A DNA stretch of 64,000 nucleotides from positions 2,418,001 through 2,482,000 of the forward strand of contig JAFCIZ010000006.1 of the NCBI GenBank assembly GCA_017871115.1, in the 5' to 3' direction. The notes beneath the pieces are model-generated. The model searched no databases. It saw only the letters and a list, made by a program, of their open reading frames with translations, and was not told where the DNA came from. This DNA is from Cunninghamella blakesleeana (taxonomy: Eukaryota; Mucoromycota; Mucoromycetes; Mucorales; Cunninghamellaceae). Below, one piece after another: positions 24,635 through 42,520 of this stretch (position 1 is its first letter; each line of letters opens with the position of its first letter). Made by a program: the position numbers and the translations under genes.

Positions 24635-27600
24635 ATGACTTTAACCAATTTAATAACTACAGCTAATACTACCGATACAACAACAGAACTATCAATAACA
24701 AGAAGAAAAAATAATAATACTTTATCATGGTCATCTACATCTTCTTCTTTTTCAACAAGTTCACTTTCCTCTACTACCATGTCAACACCTAGTACAACTA
24801 TAACTAACGCGACATTACTTAACCCAACTACTAATAGCACTCTACAATTATTACCACCTCCACTTTTTATGAATGAAGAAGAGGAAGAAAATGATATAGT
24901 AGAAAATGAAGATGAAGAAGAATTACATTATATACTTTATCAACGTTGGCAAAAAAAAATTACTAAAAGTTTAACGTATGCTATTGCAACACAAGGAGAT
25001 GCCTTTTTAGTAGAAAGGATTTTAACAGACGATCAACTCCGCCCATATCTTAATATTAATGCTCCAGATGATAAAACATTAGGAACAACACCTTTGATTT
25101 ATGCTGCTTGTTTTGGTTATACTACAATTGTACAATTATTATTAGATGCCGGTGCTCAAATTGATATTCAAGACAAGTGTAAGTTTTTATTTTATAATAA
25201 TAAAATAATAAGGGGGGAAAGGTTAAGGATGATAGATAGAAAGATAGAAAAAAGCCAAAGGGGTGAGGATAAAAAAAAAAAAAAGGGGAGCGAAGGGGGT
25301 TTTTTTTTTTATTTATTATTTATATTTTGAATGAATGACTCAAAAAAAAGAGAGAGACAGAAAGATAAATAATAAATAATAATAAATAAATAAATAAAAA
25401 TATAAAATATAAAAAAATTGCAAGGAGAAAAGAAAATAAATTTAGTGACATTATAAAAAACTGTCAATTTATTAATATTTATTTATTATTATTTTACATA
25501 TATTAAATTTATAAATAACATATATATATATATATAGTGGGATGGACACCTTTGATGTGGGCCATAGCTAATAATCATCATTCTGTCGCCAAGTTATTAT
25601 TAAATCAAGGTGCTTCTTCTACTATAAAAACAACTATCGGTCGTACCATTTTGGATTTTATTGATTATAATAATCAAGAAGTTATTGAAATTTTATCACC
25701 TTATTATTCAACTATAAAAAACAATGAAAATGATGAAGATGATGATGAACAAAAACAACAACAAGAATTTCATAAAAGAATACAACAAAAACAACAACGT
25801 AATGCCATCACAACAAAATTAAATGACTTGCGATTATATTACCAATCTATAGAACATGAACATGATAATGATGAAGTAGAAGAAGAAGATTATAATGATG
25901 ATGAAAAAAAAGAAGAAAAAGATGATCTACATAATATTGTTTTATGCGAAACGAGTATGGAATCTGTACGTCATTTTATTTGGGATAAATGTTTACCTGA
26001 TCAAATGTTTGTATTTGCTGAAGAAGATATACCTCACATATTAGAAATCATCATTTTGGATTTACAATTACCAATGAAATCAAGGCAAGAAATCTGGGTT
26101 CCTTCTAATGTTTTATTCCTTTGTGCTAGATTTGCTCATTATTTTTCAAGTCATGATTTATTACAAAGATTGTTAAGTGAAGCCATATCATGTATTGAAG
26201 ATACACTACAGGTAAAAACAATCAAATCGAATCAAACAATTAGATTATTTATATTTGTTTTCTTTTCTTTGTTGTTCATAGAAAAATAAAGGCGATATAC
26301 ACACACTTGCTTTTTGGATAGCCAATTTGTCACAACTATTATATTATTTAAAAAAAGATACTGGATTAGTCGTAGCGACAGCTGTTCAACAATTAGAAAT
26401 ATCAGAATTAATCTCGGAAACGTATGTTTTATTAATTGTTGATTCAGAAAAACGAATGGATAAAATTTTAGAACCTAGTATACTTGACTATGGTTCCAAT
26501 GATTCAGAAGCTATTGAATTTGCAGATGACTGGCAACGTTTTTTCAGAAGACGACATTCTTCACGTCGACAATCCTCCTTAATGTCCATCCAATCCTCTT
26601 CATCCTCAGCCCATTCATCCTCCAACAATAACAACTATACAGACAATATACCATCATTGGCCCAAGTGGCACAAGAATATCAGCAATCGGACACAACTTC
26701 TTCGCCTTTCCACCATTATAGACTTTCTACTGATACTACCTATTCCGCTTTTCAGCAACAGCAACAACCAGTACCTTCATCACCCTCTAGTCTTTTTTCA
26801 GCATCTTCTTGTACATTATCACCCCATTCTATTACATCTCTACTATCTTCTATCTTGTATGTTTTACAATCTTATGAAGTGCATCCCGACATTATTAAAC
26901 AAGCCTTTTCACAATTCTTTCATTTCATGTCGTCTCATTTGTTCAATCAAATCTTGGATAATAAAAAGTACATGTGTCGATCTAAAGCCATGGATATACG
27001 AATGAACATGTGCACTATAGAAAATTGGGTTCGTGATCAACAAGAACTATTTCATCCTTTAATCAGTTACTTTATGCCATTGATTCAGTTATTACAACTA
27101 TTACAATGCATTTCTCATATCGACGATTTGGATACATTTAAAAATACTTTAACCATGTTTGAACTATTAAACCCTTTACAAATTAAGCGATGTGTTCTTT
27201 ACTATCGATATGAAGTGGATGAAAGAAGATTACCAGACGATATAGAAAAGTATGTTACGCAATTAGCAAAACATACTCTGAACCAGCAGCAACAGCAGCA
27301 GCAGCAGCAGCATCGTCGTGCTAGTCAACCACCTCCCTTCCATCAGAATAATAATAAAAAACAACAATCTTCTACTACCTCCTCTTCCTCCTTATCTAGA
27401 TGCAATAGTAGTCCTATTAACAATATAAAGTCAAGTGAAGTTAATAACTATCATGATGACGAATTTCATGCATCTTCCCCTCAAAGTAATGCAAGTAGTC
27501 GAAGACAAAGTCATGTATCCTCTCGTCCTACAAGCGTATCTAGTCTTGGAAGCTTAATTATGTCAAAATTGACTGGTACTGCTACTTCTTCTTTTATGGA

Positions 27601-28042
27601 TGATGAAAAAGAAGGAAACAACAGTATCAAAGAAGAAAATACTGATAACAATAACGACGATGATAATGAATCGTTCACTTTAATGCACCATGATGATATT
27701 ATGGAAGAAAAACGGGATTTAAAATACATGTTACCATTTTCATTACCCGCTTCATCAACAATGGTCCATTATCAATCATTATCATCTACAACAACATCCA
27801 TGCAAAGACAATCCTCTAAAAAAACATTAATACCAACTACAGCAGCACTACACGAAGTATCAGAAAAGATTTATAAAGAAGTACGACAAAAATTAAATGC
27901 AAACGAAAGTGAAAAAATTATAAAAGAACGCATTATCATTCCTACTATACCTCAAGAATGGATGGATAAATTAGATCGTCGTCATGAATCTTATTCTTCT
28001 TCAACAATAATAAAAGAACGAACGGCAATGGAAGTTTATTAA
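24635..28042 (+). CDS. Ankyrin-repeat and DIL-domain protein
   Basis: Three exons (24635-25178, 25538-26211, 26282-28042) give 992 residues. An N-terminal Ser/Thr-rich region and an acidic block (MNEEEEENDIVENEDEEEL) precede two or three ankyrin repeats (GTTPLIYAACFGYTTIVQLL with LDAGAQIDIQDK; GWTPLMWAIANNHHSVAKLL with LNQGASSTIK). The DIL (dilute) domain is split by Ser-rich inserts: LAFWIANLSQLLYYLKKDTG, then SLLSSILYVLQSYEVHPDII with FSQFFHFMSSHLFNQIL, then RSKAMDIRMNMCTIENWV. DIL is the cargo-binding globular tail domain of class V myosins; the ankyrin-DIL combination without a motor is known in fungi. A poly-Gln run (about 9 Q) and a long disordered C-terminal part follow. The ankyrin-splitting intron is 359 nt, the longest in the gene. 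Confidence 0.85.
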
Positions 28043-28208
28043 ATTATATATATATTCACATATCCTATTACTTATAATAAAACGAAATAAAAAAGAAAGT
28101 TAAACTTTTTTTTATGCTATTTTTAATACATTACATGTATTTTTTATAAATATTATACCAATGACCACCACTCCTTGAAACAATAAATAAAAACTGATCA
28201 TTTTTCTT

Positions 28209-28215
<7 letters not shown>

Positions 28216-28255
<40 letters not shown>
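28216..28255. repeat. Poly(A) tract of exactly 40 nt
   Basis: An uninterrupted run of A in the intergenic region between the ankyrin-DIL and GPCR genes. Two other tracts in the window have exactly the same length. Confidence 0.95.
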
Positions 28256-28257
<2 letters not shown>

Positions 28258-28691
28258 TACTCCTTTTTTTTTTTCTCTCTCTCTCTTTCTTTCTCTTTCT
28301 TTTTTCTATATATAAAATATTATTATTATTATTGTTGTTGTTGTTATTTATTATTCAGCCTTTCCTTTTCTTTCTCTCTTTCTTTCTTTCTTACTTTCTT
28401 ACTTTCTCAAGTTTACTTTATTTAATCATTCCTTTCTAACAATTACTTGATCACTTTCATTCTTTCATTTTCTCATTCTCCTACTCACTCACTAACTCAC
28501 TCACTCACTCCACTCACTCACTCTGTCGTCATTTCATTTAACGCGTCCTGTTTATTTTTTTTATTCAACTTTTTTTTTATTTTATAAAATCAATACTTTT
28601 TTATAATAATAAAAAAAAGACAATAATAATAATATTCCAATAATCAACAACACTAATATTAATAATAAATATATAAAAAGAATAAGAACGA
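28256..28691 (+). promoter_or_regulatory. CT-rich promoter or 5' UTR of the GPCR gene
   Basis: A long pyrimidine-rich stretch with CTTT and CACT repeats (ACTCACTCACTCAC about 28484-28515) before the GPCR start codon. It has no open frame, so it is likely promoter or untranslated leader. Confidence 0.4.
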
Positions 28692-30923
28692 ATGTCAATA
28701 AATGGCGGGACACTATCATTGTTTGGAAGAACAATCGAACAAGACCCATTAAATATTATTCAACAAGTTGATAATCAAACAGTTATTATTACACCAAGAT
28801 ATAATACAACTGGAAAGATACAACTCAAGGTAATAAAAAACAACAATAATAACCCCTATATATTTATTTATATTTAAAACATATGACCTCCTTAAATCTT
28901 ATCATGATAACAATATCAATATTTATTTATGCATGCTTTATTATTATTATTATGGTTCTATTTAATTAATAATAATGAAAAAAAAAAAACTAATCATTCT
29001 TGTATGAAACACCATCTTTTTTCTTATTATATTTAGATTGGTATTTTATTACCATTTGGTATAATGGATGATGAATTTACTGAAGGAATTGTTTGGGGGT
29101 AAATAACCTAAAAAAAATCCAGTTTATTATATTATAAAAAAAGTTTATTTTTCTAATATAAAAAAATACCTATTTTTAATTATTTTATTTTATTATATTA
29201 TATTATTTAAGGGGGTCCTCGGCAATTCGAATGGCTGTCAATGAAATTAATGCAGGTGAATTGATTCCTGGTGCCTATGTTTCTTTAATTCAAAAAGATT
29301 CCTTTCCTTATTCAAAAGTGAATCAAGCCGCTATTACAAATACCGTTTATGCTTTAGTAACCTTACTTCAACAGGGCGTCATTGGGGTTATTGGTGATGT
29401 AACTAGTTCTTGGACTGCTCTTAGTGCTTTGATGACAAGTACTTTAGAAATTCCTCAATGTTCTTTTGCTGCTTCATCAAGTAATAAATTTATAAAAAAA
29501 TAAATAAAAAAAAAAAAGATTCATGCTAACTTTTTTTTTTTTTAAATAGTTTCATTTTCCGATAAAACTCAATTTAAATATTTTTTTCGTTCAATTGTAA
29601 CAAATGTGGTCGCTATAGATGCTATCTTTCAATTTATTGCTCATGAAGAATGGACAAAAGTCGGCGTTATTTATAGCGATGATAACCTTGGTCAATTACG
29701 TATGTAAATAATAACATTGATGATAATATATGGATAAAAGAATTAACCTTATTAATCTCATGCCTTTTTTTTAAAAAAAAAATTGTAATAGTTTTTCAAC
29801 GCACAAAGCAACTTAGCGAATCCTCTAAAATTCAATTGTTAAATTATCAATCCTTTCCATCCGTCACTTCCACCTCTAATCCAACCACCACAACAACAAC
29901 CATACGAGACAACCTTCAATCTTTATCTGATAGTGGTGCTCGCATTATCATTGTAGCAGCTGTTCGACAAAATCAACTCAATTTAATGATCGAAGCCGCT
30001 TCCTTAGGCCTTTTAAAGGATGACTACGTTTGGATTGTACTGGATGAAACCGTCAGCTCTATTTCTAGCGCCATTGATAAATATAATCAATCACCGCCAC
30101 CATCGTCTACAGCAAAACATCCTTTAACTACTAATATGTTTAACGGTGTCATTTGGCTTGAAAATTACTTGTTATTAAATGGCTACCCTCCTTATGATCA
30201 ATTTATTTCAAAATGGGAAGCTTTAAATCCCTCCATGTAAGCCAACATATACATAACATTAAAACCATCATAATAATAAATTTATATATACAAAAATAAT
30301 AAACCGTTTTTCTTATCTGTATTCTATTTCTTTTTCTAGATATCCATACTCTGGCGTTCCTAATATTACTACAAATGAAGGGTAAAAAATGATTATAAAA
30401 GAAATTGTTTTATTTTATTTATAAATAAATTAACATATATATATATATATATTGATAACAATAATTATATATCTATAGACTTGCGTATTCCTGTATGATG
30501 TTGTTGGCTGGTGGATTTAAAAAAATGACACAACAAAGTACAAATTATACAAAAAGTTTAATTGAATTAGCTACTGGTGATTTAGGTCAATACATGACTC
30601 CAAAAACATTTAACACTGGTTACATTGGCCCTGGAGGTCCTATGAATCTAGATGACAATGGTGATGTCACTTCAGGGTAAAAATAAAATAAATTCATACC
30701 CACATTCTATTTTTATTCAAATGTATACTTATTGCTTTTTTTTTTTTTTTTTATCTATAATTATATAATTATATAGTAACTACCGCATAATGAATTATCA
30801 AAATGGTGAACCAGTTAATATTGGCCAAATCTTGGCGGGAAATTTAGAAATGCATTCTTATCCAATGTTTCATGATGGAACATATTATGTATGTAAATGA
30901 TTATATATCTAAATTTACATAAT

Positions 30924-30966
<43 letters not shown>

Positions 30967-33448
30967 ATGTCATTCGTTTACTAATTGTTGCTATTTTTAT
31001 TTTTTACAGAGACCATCTGACACACCACCAAGCTTTTCATTAAACCCAACCATCCATTCAGCCATTTCTTATGTTATTTTTATAGTATCTGCTATTGGCT
31101 TATTGTTTGCTATTGGTACCTTTTTTACTGTGATTATTTTTAGAAAACACGAAGTTTTTAAAGCTGCAAGGTAAAATATACTTCTCCAAACATATATACA
31201 TTTCTGGTACATATAATTCATTTATCGCTCACACTTTTTATTTATATATAGTCCATTGTTTTGTTGTTTACAATTAATTGGGTTTATATTTACTTATGTT
31301 TCTGTTATTTTAATGATTGATATTCCTACTGAAACTACATGTTTTATGACACCGTTTGCTTTTAATTTCGGATTTGTGCTTGTACTTAGGTAAATAATAC
31401 TATAATGCCATTATATCACTTTACTGAAAAAAAAAAAAAATAAAGTTACTTATGATCAATTTTTTTTTTAAAACTTTTTTATTTTTTATAGTAATATGAT
31501 TGCCAAAAATTATCGTATATACCGAATTTTCAATAATGTATTTATCACTCGAACAGTCATTAAAGATATACAGTTAATTAAATCTGTTACCCTCATGGTT
31601 GGAATAGATATGGTAATAATAATAAATATATCATATATATACAGAATTGATATAGAAACTAAATTTCATATTTTATTTTTTATTTTTTTACTTGTAAAAT
31701 ATATTTCTAGATTTTACTAGTAGCTGGTCTACTAATTATTAAACCAAGACCTACCAAATTTGAAGTCTCTTTATCAAGTTATTATTGGAATTGTGACTCA
31801 CCAAATGATGTTGCTGAAAAAGTCTTTTTTAGTTTAATGGGTGCTTATAGTGGTTTATTGGTTTTATTTGCTACTTTTTTGGCTATTAAGACTCGTTCTG
31901 CTGGAAAACAATATCATCGTTATAATGAATGCCGCCAAATGGGGTTATCTGTATAGTAAGTAGTTCATATAGTTACAAATTATATATATATATATAAATC
32001 AAATAGATCATGTATTAATATTTTTCATTTTTTATTTGATAAATAGTAATATCTTATTTTCATCAATCGTAGGATTTATCATACTCGTTAATCCAATAGC
32101 AGATTACTATACTAAATATTATATCAATGTCATTACCATATTATGGGCCACCACATTTTCTTTATTTATATTATTTTTGCCCAAGATCCAAGCATTTTTA
32201 TTAATAAAGAAAAAGGAACAAAAAGATCAAGCCACCCCTTCTATAGCAAGTCAATTCATGAAGGCGGCTGCCGATGTAGTAGGTTTAGGAAGCCAAGATC
32301 ATCTTCAACAACAACAACAACAACAAAGATCTCACATATCCAATTCATCTCTATCGTATCATCCACATCATCATCAACAACAGCAACAACACCACGATGG
32401 AAATGAAATTGGAGAATTGTTAAGCATTGAAGAAATGTTAGGTTCTGATGCCCCTGTTTTACAAAAAGGATATCAATCCAACTACCAAATCAATCAACAA
32501 AATAACAACAATAATAGCAGCAACATTGGTATTCATTTGGATCACATTGGACAAAATCATGGTAGCTTTATTGAAGTACATGAAGCAGATGTTCCTGCAA
32601 GAAGATGTTTTAGATATTTTCCTTTATTATCGCAATGGGATATGCTGCATCTGATGGTCTTTCCTTGGCTAGGTTACTTTTCTTATATTCCTGTAAGTAA
32701 ATAAATGAATAGTATTAAGTGGTTTATAAAAAAAGAAGCATAATCATATTTTTTTTATTTATAGAAAAATGCTAAACAAGGCAGAGTGATGACTTATAAC
32801 CATGCAACAATATATACAGCAGAATTAGATAATTATGTATTGAAAATCCATGGACAAGGGGCCCATGATATGTATATCCAAGTACCAACCTTAAAGGAAT
32901 TAGAATTATGGAATAAACGATTTAACCAAAGGCAAAATAAATCACCGTCTGAATGCTCCTTTTTAGTAAAAGAAGCACTTCAATCTATTCATAGTAACAA
33001 CATCAACAATAACAACAATAACAATAACAATAATAACAATAATAATTCTACTATTGAAAAATCATCATCAGTCTCTCAATACAATAAAAATATGAATCAT
33101 AAAAAACATGACGATGAATATAGTGAACATGAAATGAACCCAATTTCAAGATCATCCTCCACTTCTTTACAACAACAGCATCACAACATGAATCATAATA
33201 ACGATAATAATAATAATAAAGTGTTAAAACAAAAAGACACTATATCCGAAGCGACTATATCAAATAGTTTTCAAAATTTAAATGAAGCAGCATACCATCA
33301 TCCATTAAATTCTCATTCATTCTCATTAGGTCAACAAGAAGAAAATGATAATGAAGAAAAAGAAGAAAATGACCATCACCATCAACGTCGGTCATCTTTA
33401 TATTCTAGCACATTACCATCTTCTCCTCATTCTACTACTTTTTCCTAA
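28692..33448 (+). CDS. Class C G-protein-coupled receptor (GABA-B/mGluR-like)
   Basis: About a dozen exons encode roughly 1,100 residues. The extracellular half is a periplasmic-binding-type Venus flytrap: IGILLPFGIMDDEFTEG, AIRMAVNEINAGELIPGAYV, GVIGVIGDVTSSWTALSAL, the short block with EWTKVGVIYSDDNLGQL, then GARIIIVAAVRQNQLNLM and a GVIWLENYLL segment. Seven membrane helices follow from SAISYVIFIVSAIGLLFAIG (helix 1) through PLFCCLQLIGFIFTYVSVIL, FMTPFAFNFGFVLVLSNMIA, DMILLVAGLLII, FFSLMGAYSGLLVLFATFLA, FSSIVGFIILV and YYINVITILWATTFSLFILF (helix 7). The motif AKNYRIYRIFNN after helix 3 is class C-like. The long cytoplasmic tail has Gln/His and Asn runs around a PH-like segment (QGRVMTYNHATIYTAELDNY to LKELELWNKRFNQ). 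No hydrophobic signal peptide is seen at the N terminus; an upstream exon may be missing, though I found none. Confidence 0.88.
30925..30964. repeat. Poly(A) tract of exactly 40 nt inside an intron
   Basis: An uninterrupted A run in the intron before the RPSDTPPSF exon of the GPCR gene. Confidence 0.95.
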
Positions 33449-34710
33449 CATATGCCTTTTATACATACACATACGTATATATCTTATTTTATTTAATAAT
33501 AATGATGTATTTTTTTACTTATTTATTTTTAAAATAATAATAATAATAATTGTTATTATTTTAATCATTTTTATTATTTATTGTATTTTTAGGTTATTTA
33601 TTATTTGTTATATTTATATATATAAATATATATGTTTATTTTTCTTGTAAAACCTTTTTTTTTTTAAAAAAAAAAAAAAAGAAATAAAAGATTAATATTT
33701 TATCAGATAAAATAAGGGATTTTTTATAGCGGAATAAGATAGAGAAGATATACAAGGAAAAGGAATGTTGATAGAAATGAATCTGATAAGCTGAGATCTA
33801 ATGACTGTTTCTATTTTTTTAGAACCAATTGAATATTTCCCAAAAAAAAAAAAAATAAGATTATATTTTTTTCCCATAATAAATGGTAATACATTGGAAC
33901 TAAACTAAGAAAAAAAAATTATACTTAAATTTTTTTTCAAAAAAAAATAGGAACTATACTATAGTCATAGAATAGAATAGAATACTGTAGAAATAACTAG
34001 TTTCTCCATTTCTTTTTATACTAAAATAGTTGATGATGTCATTGGTTATTAAAAAGATAATTATCAATGTTTTCTTTAAAAATAAATAAATAAATAAATA
34101 AAATAAAATAAAACTAAATATATAATTTATATAAATTTAGATTTTCCATTTTTCCCTATTTTAATAATTTTTTTTTAAACGTACTTTGTCGTGATTTGAA
34201 AAGGAAATTAAAGAAAGATGAAAAAAAACATGTTACAATCTATTGGTAATAATTACTCAGTAAAATAAAAAAAATAATATATTTTCTCAGCAACTAAAAA
34301 AAAAAAATCATGCATAAACCCAAAAAAAAATAGGTACAGGGGGTGATGTGCTGAGAAGGGAAAAAGAAATAAAAGATTTTTTTTAGGTCAAGTCATCTGG
34401 TCGTTTCAAGTTAAAATAGAATAATATAAAACTATTGTATAAGTGATGAGAATGGGTATTATTTTTATTATGATTATTATATTTTATTGACTTATAATTT
34501 TTTTTTGTTCTTTTTTTTTTAAAAAAAAAAGGAGGGGAATCATTCATTGTATATTATTTTTAAATAAGGAGAAAGGGAGGGAGTTTTTGTATGTGTAGGA
34601 GTAGGGAATTATAAAAAAAGCAATCATCATATATATACTTATAAAAAATATTCTATTTACAAATTAAAAAAAAGATATATATATACGCAATACAAAAATA
34701 AAAAACAAAA
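33449..34710. other. Convergent intergenic region, nothing recognised
   Basis: A 1.26-kb tail-to-tail spacer between the GPCR and Ecl1-like genes. AT-rich, with a short GAATAGAATAGAATA repeat near 33967; no exon or RNA gene seen. Confidence 0.5.
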
Positions 34711-35245
34711 TTATATAAAGAAAACATTGCTTCGTTTTGTGGTAGCAGTGGATCTATTCATCATCATTACAGGAGGAGAAGAAGGAGGGGTATCAAGTTT
34801 AGGTTCTAATTCAAATACAGGTGGTGATAATTTATTAGGATGATGCCATAAGGTAGATGACTTAGGTGATTGTTTCGGTGAAGGAAGTGTAAAGGTAGGA
34901 ATAGGTGATTGAGATGGAGAATATATAGAAGATGAACAACTACTATTTGATGACGATGAGTACATAAAGGAAGTACTTGATAATGTAGGCGAAGAGCGTG
35001 GAAAATCTTTTAATTCAGCATAATCATAACCAAGTAAAGGATGATGATTTAAAGCATCAGCTCTAAGACATTCTTCTGAGCAATAAAGTGAGTTCTATAA
35101 AATAATAAATAAAAATAATAAAAATTAATATTCATTCATGCTTATGGCATTATTTACTCTCTATCCATTCTCTTTTATAACAATAAATACTTACGGAAAA
35201 TGCACTAATGGCTTTGTCACAATTTGTACACCAATGGTCGTCCAT
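34711..35245 (-). CDS. Ecl1-type zinc protein
   Basis: Two exons (35195-35245 and 34711-35094) give 144 residues. The N terminus has the ECL1 family pattern: CTNC (residues 6-9), then LYCSEEC with a following RADAL, i.e. CxxC...YCSxxC. In fission yeast, Ecl1-3 are short zinc-linked proteins whose overexpression extends chronological lifespan and which respond to nutrient starvation. The rest is Ser/Pro-rich and disordered (SPSQSPIPTFTLPSPKQSPK; LDTPPSSPPVMM), with several SP/TP sites. The splice falls between the two cysteine pairs. Confidence 0.78.
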
Positions 35246-36184
35246 ATTTATATATATTTATGTGTTGTTGTTTGATAATAGATGAATAGATTGTTTTCAA
35301 CAAGCGATGAACTTTTGACTTGCTGTTTATATTATAAAAATAAAAATTATAGTAAAGAAAACTTTTTTTTAAAGTTAAAGAAAAAAAAAAAGAGAGAGAG
35401 AGAGAGAGAAAGAGAAAAAACTGAACAATGAAAAAAAAAAGGATGATTTATATATTATGGCGTATCTTTTTTTTTCTTTTTTTTTTTTTTACCCAGGCCA
35501 TACTTTCTAAATTAGGACGTTCTAATCTTTTTTTAAATCGGCACTTTTGTCTGTGCTGCCCCTAAAGAAAAAGAAAAGGATGCAGATACTTTTCTTATCA
35601 TTTGATTGGATAATCATGACGAAAAAATTTAGTTTTATCATCAAAATTTTCTCTTTTGATTAGCCCACTTAAAAATCTTTTTTTTTTATTCACTCACCCA
35701 CTCTTTTTTAATCACTCATATTCCCTCTTTCTTTCATTCACTCGCTCACTCACTTTCGCCCACACCCGCACACCACCCCTTTCTTCTCATTTCCCCTTTT
35801 TTTATAATTATTATAATATATGACCACGTGTTATAGACAGCTTATCATCACGGAATATCAATATTATCCAATTAAATATCATCAGCATACCTTTTTTTTT
35901 TATTATCATCATTTATTTATTTATTAGTCAATTCTTGTTAGTTGTTGCAAAATTAATAAAAATAATAATATTATTCAATTATTACACAATATGTATTGAT
36001 TTCTATTCTATTCTAAGTCGGATAAAGCGATTTCTATATTATCTTTGTTTGTGTATATATTATTGGACTAAATAATAATAATAATAATAATAATAAATAT
36101 TAAATTCAATTACTATTGTTATCATCCTCCTTTTTTATATAGATAGATTATCAATAATCTTTTCATTCTTATTTTTTTTTCTTA
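35246..36184. promoter_or_regulatory. Upstream region of the Ecl1-like gene and 3' flank of the histone-chaperone gene
   Basis: Holds GA-rich repeats (35391-35410), long poly-T, CACT/CTCACTCACT blocks near 35740 and an AC-rich patch CCCACACCCGCACACCACCC (about 35760). No coding exon seen. Confidence 0.4.
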
Positions 36185-38438
<2,254 letters not shown>

Positions 38439-38726
38439 TATTATTTACTTGATCTCTATTTTTTAAAAAAAATTATGTAAAAAAAGAAAAAAAAAATCTT
38501 TTTTTTCAATCAAAATTAAAAATTGAAAAAGACGGACTTTAAATATACGATCATATTTTCATTGTTTTATTTATTTTTCCAAGTAAAAAAAAAGGAACAC
38601 GAATGCTATATATAAAATAGGATATAATAATGTATAAATATATATGTATATGTAGAATATTTATAAAAGAAAAAAAAGAGAAAAAAATGAGTTTATAAAT
38701 ATATATATATAAAACAAATAAATAAA

Positions 38727-40356
<1,630 letters not shown>

Positions 40357-40649
40357 TTAAAAAAAAAGCAATCCCTCTTTTTATATAAAGCAGATCTAAA
40401 TATAAAAAAAAGAAAAATGACACACTAATCTCCGTCGTTGTACCAAAAAAGGGAATCGTTTCAGATGACTCTGTCAAAAAGATTATCAAATAGATGTTTT
40501 ATTGCTTTGCCATATTATAGTGGAAGAATATTAATTAGGTTGATATGGTAATACCTAAATACAAAGATTATCAATCAAGATGTTTGTCAATATTAGTAAA
40601 TGTTCCTGTTTTAATAATAATAATATTTATCTTTAACACATTTATTTAT

Positions 40650-42029
40650 TTATTTGTTTACCGTAAATTCTATATAAGCATCATCATTAAATTTTAATCG
40701 AAACTATTAAATAAAAAGCATATATTAATTGTGTGCATGTTAAAAAATTATAAAAATAAAAAAACAACTTTTTTTAAAAAAAGACTTACCAACATAGAAA
40801 GAACTCCTTCAGATGACACTTTCATTGAAACTTCTTTTGCTTGTTCAAGTGCTTTAGTACAATGTATAATATGTGAATAAAGATAACTACAATAGTATGA
40901 ATTTAAGAAAGAAAAAAAAATTCAAATTCCGGCTTTTTTCTTCTTTTGTAAATATATAATGAGACTTACCTATAAGATCCATCTTCAGTGGAATCAAATC
41001 CAACTATCGGTTCAGTATTTTCAAAGTATTCAGTCTATTCAATATATAATCCGATAATAGTTAATATATAGTTATAAGAATAATAATTACTATAATAATA
41101 CTAATGATGATAATCAATAATATAATAGAATTGTATTTACCATACTATCAATACCAGTGCCTCCTTCGCCATATAACTTAAAACAAGGATCGACATTGGA
41201 AAAAACCATTGTTACACGCTCGCAACTAGTATCTAAATCACTTAAGGCATCATTTAACCAATTTGCCTAAATAATTAGATAAATCATAATAACACAAGAA
41301 AAATCAGAAATTTATAATTGATAGTATATATATATATATATATACGCAAGTTTTATTTACCTTCATGATAGCTCTTTGTATTACTTCTGTATCATTTGCC
41401 GTAATATCTGCTGCATCTGTATCAACTTCTAAGGGTGTTATTTTACTAGTAATAGATAACTTTAATTCTCTATCTTCACGTCTATAAAAAAATACATATA
41501 TTCTGTTAAAATATTATCGCTCTATAGATTTTTATATTCGTATTTATAGATATGTGCCCATATGTATGTTACGTGATTTCTAATGGAGATCCCTCGCTGT
41601 GATATATAATTTTACAAGTATCTGCAGTTCCACTTGCTGAAGGGCCCAATATGCTTAAACAATCAACAAATGTATTCAAATTGACATTAAAAGGTTCAAT
41701 AGTTGTATCAGGTTGCTTACGGTATCTTTCAAAATTTAATCGTTTAACAAAGGCTACTGCTTTAAGACATTGATGCTCTACTACTGTAAATGTCATTCCT
41801 TCTTCATAAATATGACAAGTTGCTGTCTAAAATCATAATACAATATAATATGATATAATAGTAGGTATGTGACAAGATAAAGATTATTTTTTTAGTCAAA
41901 CTAAATAATAAAACTTATTACTATTATTATTCTACTAACCGTTCTAAATTGAATCGACTTTATCAGATTTAATAATAGCTTCACACTTTTAATATCTCCA
42001 GAAAATAAATCAACTTGCTGATTTGGCAT
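40650..42029 (-). CDS. RAD1: RAD1, subunit of the 9-1-1 DNA damage checkpoint clamp
   Basis: About seven exons encode roughly 270 residues of a PCNA-like fold. Rad1, Rad9 and Hus1 form a ring loaded at damaged DNA. The N-terminal domain (VDLFSGDIKSVKLLLNLIKS) leads to ATCHIYEEGMTFTVVEHQCL with KAVAFV, then FNVNLNTFVDCLSILGPSAS and CKIIYHSEGSPLEI, which parallels vertebrate Rad1 closely (ENAKCVQANAF; LLDCLSIFG; YPL). The C-terminal domain has YSHIIHCTKALEQAKEVSMK and VSSEGVLSML, followed by FRLKFNDDAYIEFTVNK at the end. All members are divergent, so the call rests on motif order as well as identity. Confidence 0.85.
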
Positions 42030-42306
42030 TCTATAAACAGCACTAACAAGTTTTTTAAAAGAAAATATAAAAAAAAAAGCAAAGTACTAAAAAAATCCTC
42101 AACTATAAAATTGAAAAACTCCGCCTCTTTCTTACTCAATTTTTCCATTTACTTCTAAATTTCCTTTTATGGCTTCCATATAACCATACAGTAATTGTGT
42201 ATGTAGTAAAATCTCTTTAGAGTAATAATTTAATATAATATAATATAAAAAATTGTATAAAAGAGCGACTCTTTATGTATATTTCATATTTATACATTTT
42301 TATTTG

Positions 42307-42479
42307 TTATAATAAAAAGCTAGCATCTAATCCAAATGCAAAATCATAAATAACAATATCTCCGCTTTCTAATCCTACAACCACCTTCATACTATCAAAC
42401 CTAAGATTAATTAGTCTTTTAAAAAAGAAAAAGAAAATAGTTCAATTACACGTGTATAATTTTTTTTTGCTTTTATTTT

Positions 42480-42520
<41 letters not shown>

